A DNA stretch of 64,000 nucleotides from DASWZN01 sp963841635 (GCA_963841635.1 CAWJDO010000002.1:2418001-2482000); one strand, 5' to 3'. Counted from the first letter of the stretch, positions 23,106 to 32,163 are shown. Notes: generated from the sequence alone by a model not told the origin. A program made the numbers and translations.

Positions 23106-25463
23106 TCAGAATCCGGTCTGTTCGGTTCGGGCGATGATCTCGTCCTGCAGGCCCTGTGTGAGGTCGCAGAAGTAGTCGCTGTAACCGGCCACGCGCACGA
23201 TCAGGTCGCGGTGCTTGTCCGGCTCAGCCTGCGCGGCTTTCAGCGTCTCGGCCGTCACCACATTGAACTGGATGTGGTGCCCGTCCATCTTGAAATACGC
23301 GCGAACCAGTTGGGCCAGGTGGTTCAAGCCTTCCTCGCCCTCCACCACCTGGGGAGTGAATTTCTGGTTGAGCAACGTTCCGCCGGTACGGGCGTGATCG
23401 AGTCGCGCGGCCGAGCGGATGGCTGCCGCGGGCCCTTTGCGGTCCGCGCCCTGGACCGGCGAAATACCGTCGGAGAGCGGCTCCCAGGCCTTGCGGCCGT
23501 CGGGGGTCGCTCCGGTGACGGAACCGAAGTAGACGTGGCAGGTGGTCGAGAGGTAGTTTACGCGGTAGTGGCCGCCGCGGGTGTTCTCGATGCCGTTGAC
23601 CTCGTCGTAGAAGGCATCGAAAACCTGCTCCAGAATCCGGTCGGCGCAGTCGTCATCGTTGCCGTACTTGGGCGTCCGGTTCCACAGCAGCAGCCGCGTC
23701 CGTTCGTGGCCCTCGAAGTTGGAAGCGAGCGCGTCGAGCAGATCCCGCATCGACACGGTCTTTCCGTCGAACACGTGATGCCGGATCGCGGAGAGCGAGT
23801 CGGTGCAGCTGCCCGGCGCCACCGCCATGATGTAGGTGCTGTTGTAGCGGGCGCCGCCGTCGTTGTAATCGCGGCCGCGGGCGATGCAGTCGTCCACCAG
23901 CAGTGAGAGGAACGGCGCCGGCATGTACTTCGCGTACAGCCGCTCGATCGCCTGGTTTCCCTTGATCTTGATCCGGATGAAGTGCCGGAGCTGCTTGCGA
24001 AACGCTTCGAAGACCTCATCGTAAGACTGGAACGTGGCCGGATCCCCGGTGCGAAGGCCGATCTCGCGGCCAGTGCGGGGATCGAGCCCGTTGTTGAGCG
24101 TGATCTCGAGCACCTTAGGCAGATTGAAATAGCCCGTCAGGATATAGGCCTCGGTGCCGAATGCGCCGGTCTCGACGCAGCCGGAAGTGCCGCCGCGGCG
24201 GGCGTCGTCGATGCTCTTGCCCTGCCTCAGGAGCTCTTCGACAACCATGTCGGCGTTGAAGATTGACGGCTGGCCCCAACCCTTTCGCACGATCTCCAGG
24301 CCGCGCTTCAGGAACCGGTCGGGGTTTTTCTTGCTGAGCTGCAAATTCGACGAGGGCTGCACCAGGCGCATCTCGTCGATCACATCCAGGATCAGATAGG
24401 TGACGTCGTTCACCCCGCAGGAGCCGTCCGGCGCCAGGCCGCCGTTGTTGATGTTGGCGAAGTCGGTATAGGTTCCGCTCTCGGCCGCTGTGACCCCAAC
24501 CTTGGGCGGCGCGGGCTGATTGTTGAACTTCACCCAGAGGCATTCCAGCAGTTCCTGCGCCTGTTCGCGGGTGAGCACACCCTCCGCGAGACCGCTTCGG
24601 TAGAAGGGGGCGAGGTGCTGGTCGAGCCGCCCCGGACAGAACGAATCCCAGGTGTTCAGCTCGGTGATGACGCCCAGGTGGACGAACCAGTAATACTGCA
24701 GCGCCTCCCAGAAGTCGCGCGGCGCGTGCGCCGGCACGTGCGTGCAGACTTCGGCGATTCGGTCCAACTCCGTCCTGCGGACCGGGTCCGGCTCGCTCGC
24801 GGCCATCACCAGCGCCTTCTCGGCGTGGCGTCGGGCGAAGCGGATCAGGGCCTCGGCGGCCACCGCCATGGCACGGAGCTCCTGCTGCTTATCCCAGGCC
24901 TCGCGGTCGCGTATGAAATCCAGGCGCTCCAGAGCGGCGGCGATGTCCGCTTTCAGGTCCAGCATTCCCTTCCGATAGATCACGTCGCCCAGCGCCGTGT
25001 GGCCAGGCGCCCGCTGCTCCATGAACTCGGTGTAGACGCCGGCTTCGTAGCAGTCTTTCCAGGCCGGCTCCATTTCGTGGAAAATGCGGTCCCGCATGCT
25101 GCGGCCGTGCCAGAACGGGATGATCGCGGTCTCCTGGATGCGGCGCGCCTCGCCGTCCACGGCGTAGGAGATCTTCGGGCGGGAATTCAGAATGTCGAAA
25201 TCCTCCAGCGTGTGGCAGCATAGCTCCGGGTAAGTGGGTGCGCCCTTGGGGGCCTCGCCGCGCTCGCCCACGATCAACTCGTCGGGCCGGATGCAGATGG
25301 TTTTGCGATCCAGGATGTAAGCGAAGGCGTGGGCGCGGAGCAGCGGCTCCGGCATCGTCTCCGCCTGCTGGTAGAACTCGGTCAGTATCGCGGCACGTTC
25401 GATCGAAAGCCACGGCTTGGTGTTCAGACTCTGCTGGCGCAGCCGCGCCACTCTGTCAGTCAT
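23106..25463 (-). CDS. hypD: Glycyl radical enzyme, trans-4-hydroxy-L-proline dehydratase type
   Basis: A 785-residue glycyl radical enzyme when started at ATG 25463, two bases after the activase stop. The active-site loop is GTSGCVETGAFG with thiyl Cys429 and base Glu431; the radical glycine is Gly760 in RVAGYSDYF. The GCVETGAFG-x-EAYILTGY stretch and the FTPQVVEGEEGLNHLAQLVR region match what I know of trans-4-hydroxyproline dehydratase, which converts Hyp to 1-pyrroline-5-carboxylate and water, and numbering is offset by five from the Clostridioides difficile enzyme (Cys434, Gly765). The symbol hypD here is not the hydrogenase maturation protein. It is a cytoplasmic, oxygen-sensitive enzyme. 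Another diol-dehydratase-like substrate is the main alternative. Confidence 0.8.
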   Translation of the reverse strand: MTDRVARLRQQSLNTKPWLSIERAAILTEFYQQAETMPEPLLRAHAFAYILDRKTICIRPDELIVGERGEAPKGAPTYPELCCHTLEDFDILNSRPKISYAVDGEARRIQETAIIPFWHGRSMRDRIFHEMEPAWKDCYEAGVYTEFMEQRAPGHTALGDVIYRKGMLDLKADIAAALERLDFIRDREAWDKQQELRAMAVAAEALIRFARRHAEKALVMAASEPDPVRRTELDRIAEVCTHVPAHAPRDFWEALQYYWFVHLGVITELNTWDSFCPGRLDQHLAPFYRSGLAEGVLTREQAQELLECLWVKFNNQPAPPKVGVTAAESGTYTDFANINNGGLAPDGSCGVNDVTYLILDVIDEMRLVQPSSNLQLSKKNPDRFLKRGLEIVRKGWGQPSIFNADMVVEELLRQGKSIDDARRGGTSGCVETGAFGTEAYILTGYFNLPKVLEITLNNGLDPRTGREIGLRTGDPATFQSYDEVFEAFRKQLRHFIRIKIKGNQAIERLYAKYMPAPFLSLLVDDCIARGRDYNDGGARYNSTYIMAVAPGSCTDSLSAIRHHVFDGKTVSMRDLLDALASNFEGHERTRLLLWNRTPKYGNDDDCADRILEQVFDAFYDEVNGIENTRGGHYRVNYLSTTCHVYFGSVTGATPDGRKAWEPLSDGISPVQGADRKGPAAAIRSAARLDHARTGGTLLNQKFTPQVVEGEEGLNHLAQLVRAYFKMDGHHIQFNVVTAETLKAAQAEPDKHRDLIVRVAGYSDYFCDLTQGLQDEIIARTEQTGF

Positions 25464-25465
25464 CG

Positions 25466-26386
25466 TTATCCTCCAATTCGGATCGCGAATCCTCGCTCGG
25501 CCAAATCCGCCGCGATCCGGCTCAACTCGGTCTCCGGGAGCGGCTCGAGTTCGCCCAGCGGGCGGGCCCGTCCCAAGCGGCCGTATTTGTCCACGCCGAT
25601 CTTGTGATACGGCAACAGGTCGATTCGCCTCAGCCCAAGCAGCCACACGAAATCCGTCAGCGCTCCGAGGCTCTCGCGATCGTCGTTGACGCCCGGGATG
25701 AGAGGGATGCGAACGATCACGTTGCGCCCCGCTTCGGTTAGCGCCGCCAGATTGGCCAGGATCGGCTCGCTGGGAACGCCGGTGTACTTGCGGTGGGCCG
25801 CCGAGTCCAGAAGCTTCAGGTCGTATAGCACCAGGTCGGCCGCGCGGCTCACCCGCAGGGCCGACTCACGGTCGGCGAATCCGCAGGTGTCGAGCGCGGT
25901 GTGGATGTGCCGCTCCCGGCAGCCGGCAAGCAGCGCCTCGGTGAAGTCCGGCTGGGACAGCGGCTCGCCGCCCGACACGGTCACGCCGCCGCCGGACTCG
26001 TCGTAGAAAACCACGTCCCGCTCGCATTCGGCAAGCACTTCGGAGGCGGTCACGAGCCTGCCCGCCAGTTGCCGCGCGCCCGCCACGCAGGCTTCCGCGC
26101 AGTCCCCGCAACGCGTGCACTCGAGCGGGGTCACTGGCGCGCCATCCTCGAACCGCAGTCCGGCCGGGCATGCCGCCACGCAGTCGTAGCACAGGCGGCA
26201 GCGGTTGGCGAAGTACATCGGGCTGGGCGCGAATTCCTGGCTCTCGGGGTTGTGGCACCACCAGCAGTGCAGCGGGCAGCCCTTCAGGAATACGGTGGTC
26301 CGAATCCCGGGACCGTCATGCAGCGCGAAGCGCATGATGTTGAAGACCACGCCCGAGCACTCGCCGCCGCTTTGAAGGTGGTTCAT
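25466..26386 (-). CDS. hypE: Glycyl radical enzyme activase (radical SAM)
   Basis: A 306-residue radical SAM protein that installs the glycyl radical on the enzyme encoded two bases downstream. C-x3-C-x2-C binds the SAM cluster (Cys37, Cys41, Cys44 in GCPLHCWWC). An inserted ferredoxin domain has two four-cysteine sets (Cys63-66-69-73 and Cys90-93-96-100). DESGGGVTVSGGEPLSQ is the activase GGE motif. It is the first gene of a six-gene minus-strand operon and its start lies about 50 bases from operator site 2. No strong ribosome-binding site is visible. Assignment to the hydroxyproline system rests on its neighbour. Confidence 0.92.
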   Translation of the reverse strand: MNHLQSGGECSGVVFNIMRFALHDGPGIRTTVFLKGCPLHCWWCHNPESQEFAPSPMYFANRCRLCYDCVAACPAGLRFEDGAPVTPLECTRCGDCAEACVAGARQLAGRLVTASEVLAECERDVVFYDESGGGVTVSGGEPLSQPDFTEALLAGCRERHIHTALDTCGFADRESALRVSRAADLVLYDLKLLDSAAHRKYTGVPSEPILANLAALTEAGRNVIVRIPLIPGVNDDRESLGALTDFVWLLGLRRIDLLPYHKIGVDKYGRLGRARPLGELEPLPETELSRIAADLAERGFAIRIGG

Positions 26387-26438
26387 GGAAGGGTTGCCAG
26401 CTTGAGCACCGTGCCATCAGATGCTAATATCGACATTT

Positions 26439-26456
26439 GTATACCATATTGTATAC
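26439..26456. promoter_or_regulatory. GTATAC-N6-GTATAC operator (site 2) between divergent units
   Basis: GTATAC at 26439-26444 and 26451-26456, spacer CATATT, flanked by TT and CAA. It lies between the activase operon (minus) and the TPR/CRTAC1 unit (plus), so one site can control both. Layout is the same as sites at 12507 and 32172. The likely binder is the GntR protein at 36344. Confidence 0.72.
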
Positions 26457-26530
26457 CAAAATCCGGCTTTCGTCTCGCGGCTTTCGGCAAGCCTCGGTCT
26501 GTCCGGTTCGTGGTTTACAATTGGGACACC

Positions 26531-26571
26531 ATGAGCACGGACGCCATGAGCACGGACGCCATGAGCACGGA
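26531..26571 (+). repeat. 15-bp tandem repeat, about 2.7 copies
   Basis: ATGAGCACGGACGCC occurs at 26531 and 26546 exactly and at 26561 in part (11 bases). Every copy begins with ATG, so copy number would change the number of possible starts before the TPR gene. Confidence 0.9.
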
Positions 26572-26593
26572 GATGACCACGGAGGAGTCGTGA
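26531..26593 (+). CDS. Possible 20-residue leader peptide built from MSTDA repeats
   Basis: ATG 26531 opens a 20-codon frame reading MSTDA, MSTDA, MSTEM, TTEES. Its TGA at 26591-26593 overlaps the GTG start of the TPR gene at 26590, an arrangement typical of translational coupling. The DNA consists of two perfect copies of a 15-base unit (26531-26560) and a partial third. It could be a chance product of the repeat, a leader peptide, or the expanding 5' end of a gene. Expression is not shown. Confidence 0.35.
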   Translation: MSTDAMSTDAMSTEMTTEES

Positions 26594-27549
26594 TATTCGG
26601 CAAGGGTGCGGCGCTGTTGATTCTGGTCTCGCTGACCGGGGGTGCGCTAGCGGCCCAAACCACCGGCAAGGCCGCTCCCGCGGACCCCGCCGCGTCGGCG
26701 GACCGTGCCCTCAAGCTGGTCCAGCAGGGGCGCTGCAAGGAAGCGCTTCCGGTGCTCCAACGCGTGATGCCGCGCCTGACCGATAAGGACCTCCGCTATC
26801 ACGCCGCCATGGGTTTGGCCCGCTGCGCCATGGCTCGCGAGGAAATGCCTACCGCCGTCGCCGCGCTCACGCAACTCAAACGCGAGTTTCCGGACGACCC
26901 GGAGGTCCTGTTCGTTACCGTGCATTACTTCTCCCACCTCGCGATGAGCGCTTCGCAGGAACTCGCCGCCAAGGCTCCGACTTCGTTCCAGGCCCGGCGC
27001 CTCGAGGCGGAGGCGTTTGAGTCGCAGGGCAAGTGGGACGAGGCTGCCGGCCTCTACCGGGGCATTCTCCGGCAGAACCCCTCCGAGCCCGAGGTGCACT
27101 ACCGGCTTGGCCAGGTGCTGCTTTCGAAAGCCGGGGAGTCCGGTCCGGTGGAGGAGGCCAGCGCCGAGTTCCGCAAGGAACTCGAGTCGGAGCCGAACAA
27201 CGCCGCCGCCGAGTTCGTGCTGGGCGAACTGGCCCGGCGCACCGGCAACTGGGATGAGGCGGCACAACACTTCTCGCGCGCTTCCCGGATCGATGTCGAG
27301 TTCGCCGAGGCCTACCTCGCCTTGGGCATGACGCTGACCTCCTCCGCCAAATTCGCCGAGGCCGTCGCGCCGCTCGAAACCTACGTCAAGATGCAGCCCG
27401 ACGATCCGCTCGGGCACTACCAGTTGGCGCTGGCCTACGGCCGTACCGGCAACCGCGAGGGAGCCGCGCGCGAAATGGCTCTGCACAAGGAGACTGCTGC
27501 CAGGCAGCCGCAAGCTCCGGGAGGCGCCGCGGGGCGCGTGGTTCACTGA
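26590..27549 (+). CDS. Secreted tetratricopeptide-repeat protein
   Basis: A 319-residue protein from GTG 26590, chosen because it directly yields a signal peptide (LLILVSLTGGALAAQ) and follows GGAGG. The rest is TPR helices from about residue 35 to 305 (for example EAAGLYRGILRQNPSEPEVHYRLGQVLL and PDDPLGHYQLALAYGRTGNREGAAREM). TPR proteins are protein-interaction scaffolds. Its stop overlaps the ATG of the CRTAC1 gene by one base (TGATG). It is the first gene of the plus-strand unit behind operator site 2, so it is probably induced with the hydroxyproline operon and works in the cell envelope. Confidence 0.85.
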   Translation: MIFGKGAALLILVSLTGGALAAQTTGKAAPADPAASADRALKLVQQGRCKEALPVLQRVMPRLTDKDLRYHAAMGLARCAMAREEMPTAVAALTQLKREFPDDPEVLFVTVHYFSHLAMSASQELAAKAPTSFQARRLEAEAFESQGKWDEAAGLYRGILRQNPSEPEVHYRLGQVLLSKAGESGPVEEASAEFRKELESEPNNAAAEFVLGELARRTGNWDEAAQHFSRASRIDVEFAEAYLALGMTLTSSAKFAEAVAPLETYVKMQPDDPLGHYQLALAYGRTGNREGAAREMALHKETAARQPQAPGGAAGRVVH

Positions 27550-29225
27550 TGAACGGTTTCGGCCGGCGCGGCTTTCTGCAGCTCCTGGGGGGGGCCGCCG
27601 TTGCATTCGGCGCACCGCAGCCCGACGCGGCTCCGTTCTTCGAAGAGGTTCCTCCCGCCTCGAGCGGGATTCACTGGACGCATGTCGCCGGGCTCTCTAA
27701 GGACATGTACGTCCCGGAGACCATCGGCCCGGGCGGCGCGTTTCTGGATTACGATGGCGACGGCTGGATGGACATCTATCTCGTCAACAGCGGCCCCTGC
27801 GATTTCTACACTCCCCCCCAGCCGCTGCGCAATGCCCTCTACCGCAACAACCGCGATGGCACCTTTACCGACGTCACAGAGAAGGCCGGAGTGCTGGGCA
27901 ACGCTTACGGCATGGGCGCCGCGGTGGGCGATTACAACGGCGACGGCTTCCCCGATCTGTACGTGACGCAGTATCCGCGCAGCATTCTGTACCGCAACAA
28001 CGGCGACGGCACCTTTACCGATGTCACGGAGAAGGCCGGCGTCGCGGCGCCCGGATGGAGCAGCAGCGCCGTCTGGTTCGACTACGACAACGACGGCCGG
28101 CTCGATTTGTTTGTGTGCCGCTTCGGCGACTTCTCCAAAGCGAAGGCCATCTTCTGCGGCAACCCCGACATCAACCTGCACTATTACTGCAGCCCCAAGG
28201 TGGTCAAAGCGTCCACCTGCTGGCTGTTCCACAACAACGGCGATGGCACGTTCACGGATGTGAGCAAGGAAACCGGCATCGGCAGTTTGGAATCCAGAGG
28301 GTGGGGCGTGGTTGCCGCCGACATCAACAACGACGGCTGGATGGATCTGTTCGTCAGCAACGACGGGCTCGAGAATTTCCTGCTGGTCAACCGCAAAGGG
28401 AAGTTCGAGGAGGTTGGCCTGGTCGCCGGCGTGGCCTACAACTCATTCGGCCAGGCCCGCTCCGGCATGGGCGTGGATGCGGCCGACTACGACTCGGACG
28501 GCAACGTCGATCTCTTCGTCGGCAACATCGATCACGAATTCTACGCGCTCTTTCGGAACTACGGCAAGGAGATGTTCAACGACGTGGCGCTTCCTGCCGG
28601 CATCGCCGCCGCCACCCGGTTTCTGAGCGGCTGGGGTTTGAAGTTTTTCGATTTCGACAACGACGGCAACCTCGATCTCATTTTCTGCAACGGCCATCCC
28701 GACACCATGGTCAAAGTGTATTCGCCGACGGTGGACTATCGCATGCCCATGGTGCTCATGCAGAACACCGGGACCGCGTGGAAGAACGTCAGTGCGCAGG
28801 CCGGGCCTGTCTTCAGTCGCCCGATCGCCGGCCGCGGCCTCGCGCTGGGAGATTTCGACAACGACGGCGCGGTGGATGTGCTGGCGATGGTGAACGACGG
28901 CGCGCCGATTCTGCTGCGAAACAACGTGGGGCGGCGCAATCACTGGCTGGGCCTTCGCCTGGCCGGGCGCAAAGCAAATGTGGATGCGGTGGGAGCCGTC
29001 GTCAACTATCAGGCCGGGGATCTGAAGCGCAGCCGGGTCAAGGTGGGAGGCGGCAGCTTTCTCTCGGCTCACGATCCGCGCATGGTCCTGGGGCTTGGGA
29101 AGGCGACCAAGGTTGACTTGCTGGAAGTGCGATGGCCGCAGCCGGGCGGCGGAGTTGAACGTTTTCGGGACGTCCCCGCCGACCGCTACATCACCATTGT
29201 CGAGGGGCAGGGAACATGGAAGTAG
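27549..29225 (+). CDS. CRTAC1 family protein (VCBS/FG-GAP repeats, ASPIC-UnbV C-terminus), Tat signal
   Basis: A 558-residue exported protein with a twin-arginine leader (FGRRGFLQLLGGAAVAFG). The body holds repeated calcium-binding propeller motifs of the type DYDGDGWMDIYLV, DYNGDGFPDLYV, DYDNDGRLDLFV and DFDNDGNLDLIF. The last ~90 residues are the ASPIC/UnbV domain (NHWLGLRLAG, then DPRMVLGLG and VRWPQPGG). In Acidobacteriota these proteins sit beside TPR proteins and TonB receptors and their role is poorly known; surface binding of a polymer is likely. It is coupled to the TPR genes on both sides. Confidence 0.88.
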   Translation: MNGFGRRGFLQLLGGAAVAFGAPQPDAAPFFEEVPPASSGIHWTHVAGLSKDMYVPETIGPGGAFLDYDGDGWMDIYLVNSGPCDFYTPPQPLRNALYRNNRDGTFTDVTEKAGVLGNAYGMGAAVGDYNGDGFPDLYVTQYPRSILYRNNGDGTFTDVTEKAGVAAPGWSSSAVWFDYDNDGRLDLFVCRFGDFSKAKAIFCGNPDINLHYYCSPKVVKASTCWLFHNNGDGTFTDVSKETGIGSLESRGWGVVAADINNDGWMDLFVSNDGLENFLLVNRKGKFEEVGLVAGVAYNSFGQARSGMGVDAADYDSDGNVDLFVGNIDHEFYALFRNYGKEMFNDVALPAGIAAATRFLSGWGLKFFDFDNDGNLDLIFCNGHPDTMVKVYSPTVDYRMPMVLMQNTGTAWKNVSAQAGPVFSRPIAGRGLALGDFDNDGAVDVLAMVNDGAPILLRNNVGRRNHWLGLRLAGRKANVDAVGAVVNYQAGDLKRSRVKVGGGSFLSAHDPRMVLGLGKATKVDLLEVRWPQPGGGVERFRDVPADRYITIVEGQGTWK

Positions 29226-30346
29226 CCGCCGCATTGCTGGCCGTGGCCGCGCTGTTTGGGCAGGCCTCCCTGGCGCCGCCGACCGCGGCCGGGCAGCGCC
29301 TTGAGGAGCGTGACGACGGGCGCCAGCAGGCGGAGCGGGACCTGCAATCCGGCATCGCGCTCACCAGGCGCGGCGAATTCCGGCAGGCGATTCCTCTTTT
29401 TCTGGGCGCTCGCGGCCGTGTCGCCGAAGAGTTCGCACTCGAGTTCAACCTGGCGCTCTGCTACGTCGGAACCCGCCAGTTCCCGCTTGCCATCCGGATT
29501 CTGACGGGGATGGGCGGCGGGAAGCGCGCGGGCGATGTGAAGAACCTGCTGGCCCAGGCGCTGGTCGGCGATCATCAGCAGGAGGCGGCCTTCAGGGCGC
29601 TCCAGGAGGCGGCGGAGATCTCGCCCAAGAACGAGAGGCTGTACGTGCTTGTCTCGCAGGCCTGTCTCGACGAAGGCCTCAACGACCTCGGCCTGAAGGT
29701 CCTCGACGTCGGAATGCGAAACCTGCCGGACTCCGCGCGGCTGCATTTTCAGCGTGGGCTCTTGCACAGCCAACTGGATGAGGCCGAGGCGGCCAATCGC
29801 GAGTTTCAGCTCGCGCAAAAGCTCGCGCCCAATTCCGACATCGCCTACATCGCGGGCGCCGAGCAGGCCTTCCAGTCCGGTCAGGTTCAGGACGTGATCC
29901 GCATCGCTCGCGAAGGCATTCGCGCCGGCTGCACCCACTATCTCTTGCTGACCATGCTGGGAGAAGCTCTGCTGCGTGCAGGGGCGACGCCAGCGACCCC
30001 GGCCGAATTCCACGAGGCGCAGGAGGCGCTCGAGAAAGCCGTCGCCGACCGGCCGGGCTACTCCAGCGCGCACATCGGCCTCGGCAAGATCTACGTGGCG
30101 CTGGACCGGATTCCGGACGCCCTGGCGCAACTCGAAACGGGCCGCCAGCTCGATCCGCGAAACCGCGCCGCTTACCCGCCTCTGGCTGCCGCATACCGGC
30201 GTGCGGGCCAGCCCGCTAAGGCCCGCGAGGCCCTCGCCGCCCTCGCGGAATTGAATCGCCAGGAAGCCGACAGAATCGGGTCCGCCGAAGGCGGACACGC
30301 GGGATACACCGGCGGCGCCCCGCCCCGGGAACAAGCGCCCCGCTGA
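29216..30346 (+). CDS. Tetratricopeptide-repeat protein
   Basis: A 376-residue protein whose ATG lies 10 bases inside the end of the CRTAC1 gene. It begins with a short hydrophobic signal-like segment (EVAAALLAVAALFGQASL), then TPR units over residues ~40-350 (for example SARLHFQRGLLHSQLDEAEAANREFQLAQKLAPNS and YSSAHIGLGKIYVALDRIPDALAQL). The tail is glycine/proline/arginine-rich and unstructured. It closes the three-gene plus-strand unit and probably acts with the CRTAC1 protein. Confidence 0.85.
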   Translation: MEVAAALLAVAALFGQASLAPPTAAGQRLEERDDGRQQAERDLQSGIALTRRGEFRQAIPLFLGARGRVAEEFALEFNLALCYVGTRQFPLAIRILTGMGGGKRAGDVKNLLAQALVGDHQQEAAFRALQEAAEISPKNERLYVLVSQACLDEGLNDLGLKVLDVGMRNLPDSARLHFQRGLLHSQLDEAEAANREFQLAQKLAPNSDIAYIAGAEQAFQSGQVQDVIRIAREGIRAGCTHYLLLTMLGEALLRAGATPATPAEFHEAQEALEKAVADRPGYSSAHIGLGKIYVALDRIPDALAQLETGRQLDPRNRAAYPPLAAAYRRAGQPAKAREALAALAELNRQEADRIGSAEGGHAGYTGGAPPREQAPR

Positions 30347-30382
30347 GCACCGAACCGCGACCGTGAGGGAGCGGACCCGGCG

Positions 30383-32113
30383 CTACCTGGCCTCAACCCG
30401 TGGGAACGAGTACGGTACAACTCCGACCCCTTCCTTTATCGCCACAATCTGATCGCTGGCGACGCCGGCCAGTTGCGTGACGCCACCGCTCGGCCACCGT
30501 ATCTCGATCCCATCGACCTTTGTGTGGCCCCCCAAGCCGAAATGGAGGCGCGGATCCTGGGCCGACTGGTAGCTCATTCCGCCCTTCCGCTGGTCCGCGA
30601 GCGTCTGGTCGCCCGCCACGACCTTGACCCGCGCGCCCACCGCGTCCCGATTGGAACGCGTTCCGATCAGCAGAATCTCCAGCCAGTGATTCGCGTTGCC
30701 CCCGTCGTTCCGAAGCAGTTGCGGCGGACCGCCACAGTTGTTCAGCAGGATGTCGAGGTCGCCGTCGTTGTCGAAATCGCCTACGGCCGCGCCCCGGCTG
30801 ACCGTGGGGGCCTGAAAGTCCGGTCCGAGTTGGTCGCTGATGTTGGCGAACACGCCATTGCCCAGGTTGCGGAACATCATCTTGGGCTCCGGGTAGGTCA
30901 CGCCCGCGTGGTAGCGCTCGATGTTATCGAGCACGTGACCGGTCGCCATGAAGATGTCCTGCCGGCCGTCGTTGTCATAGTCCATGAACCGCGCTCCAAA
31001 CACGCTCGAGCGATACGTGGCATAAGAGAGCTTCGCGGCCGACGTGGCATCTTCGAACGCTCCGCGCCCCAGGTTGCGGTAGAACCGGGCGTGCTGCTGA
31101 TCGAGGTGCATCACGATCAGGTCCATGCGCCCGCTGCCGCTCGCATCGGCGGCATCGGTTCCCATGCCGGATTCGGCCACCCCATCCTCGCCGACGGCGA
31201 CTCCGGCCTCGTAGCCCACCTCGGTAAAGGTCCCGTCGCGGTTGTTGTGGAAAAGCGTGTTCGGCAGGGCGTCGTTGGCGATGAAGATATCCTGCCAGCC
31301 GTCGTCATCGTAATCGAACGTGACGATGCCCAGGCCGTTCGAGGGGCTCCCGGCCAGGCCGGAAGGCTTGCTGACGTCGGTAAAGGTGCCGTCGCCATTG
31401 TTGTGATATAGGGTCGGGGCGACGCCGTGGTAATCGTCGGGGTGGCAGTAGCTGCGCATGCCCATCCCCCGTCCGCCGCAGTAGTAGTTTCGGTCCGGCG
31501 CCCAGTCTACGTAGTTGGCAATCGCCAGGTCCAGCCTGCCGTCATTGTCGTAGTCGAACCATGCGGCGCTCGATGCCCACCGGCCTGGGTTGGCGACGCC
31601 GGCGCGAGCGGTCACGTCGGTGAAGGTGCCGTCCCCGTTGTTGTGGTAAAGGATGCATCTTCCGTATCCGAGGACCAGCAGATCGGGGAAGCCATCGTTG
31701 TCGTAGTCGCCCACCGCCACGCCCATCCCGAACAGTCCCTCGGCGCCGACTCCCGCCTTCTCCGTGACGTCGGTGAACGTGCCGTCTCCGTTGTTGCGGT
31801 AGAGAGCGCCGCGCGGCGGTTTTGCGGGCTGGACCCGTCCGGTGGCGGCGCCATTCACCAGGTACAGGTCGAAGAGACCGTTTTGGTCGTAATCGATCCA
31901 GGCACACCCGGATCCCATTGTCTCGATGAGGTACTTCTCGCTGCTGGCAGCGTTTTCATGATGGAACCTGATTCCGGCTTGCGCGGCGACATCCACAAAC
32001 CGTACCGGGTTGGCCGGGGGCAGTCCGAAGAGCGACCGCAGACCAGCGCTGAACACTGCGCCAGATACGCTCGCCAGCACTTTCCGACGGGTCATCCCGG
32101 AGTGCGAACTCAT
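30383..32113 (-). CDS. Second CRTAC1 family protein (VCBS/ASPIC-UnbV), Tat-like signal
   Basis: A 576-residue protein started at ATG 32113, which gives a Tat-like leader (MTRRKVLASVSGAVFSAGL); longer starts would read through operator site 3's flank. It has the same plan as the gene at 27549: propeller motifs such as DYDQNGLFDLYLV, DYDNDGFPDLLVLG and DYDDDGWQDIFIA, with an ASPIC/UnbV end (NHWLEILLIGTRSNRDAVGA, DPRLHFGLGG). It is convergent with the TPR gene and divergent from the TonB receptor, with the operator between, so it should be coregulated with both. Confidence 0.87.
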   Translation of the reverse strand: MSSHSGMTRRKVLASVSGAVFSAGLRSLFGLPPANPVRFVDVAAQAGIRFHHENAASSEKYLIETMGSGCAWIDYDQNGLFDLYLVNGAATGRVQPAKPPRGALYRNNGDGTFTDVTEKAGVGAEGLFGMGVAVGDYDNDGFPDLLVLGYGRCILYHNNGDGTFTDVTARAGVANPGRWASSAAWFDYDNDGRLDLAIANYVDWAPDRNYYCGGRGMGMRSYCHPDDYHGVAPTLYHNNGDGTFTDVSKPSGLAGSPSNGLGIVTFDYDDDGWQDIFIANDALPNTLFHNNRDGTFTEVGYEAGVAVGEDGVAESGMGTDAADASGSGRMDLIVMHLDQQHARFYRNLGRGAFEDATSAAKLSYATYRSSVFGARFMDYDNDGRQDIFMATGHVLDNIERYHAGVTYPEPKMMFRNLGNGVFANISDQLGPDFQAPTVSRGAAVGDFDNDGDLDILLNNCGGPPQLLRNDGGNANHWLEILLIGTRSNRDAVGARVKVVAGDQTLADQRKGGMSYQSAQDPRLHFGLGGHTKVDGIEIRWPSGGVTQLAGVASDQIVAIKEGVGVVPYSFPRVEAR

Positions 32114-32163
32114 CACAGCAAGCTTACACCAGCGGGGAGTGGTAGGGCATCCAAAAATGAGCC

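Noticed and set aside
23106..25463. Pyruvate formate-lyase identity for the glycyl radical enzyme
   Set aside because: Pyruvate formate-lyase has two adjacent cysteines at the active site; here a single cysteine is followed by Val-Glu, the dehydratase pattern.
23106..26386. Reading hypD/hypE as [NiFe] hydrogenase maturation genes
   Set aside because: The proteins have glycyl radical and radical SAM activase motifs; the shared symbol is only a naming clash. No hydrogenase gene is nearby.
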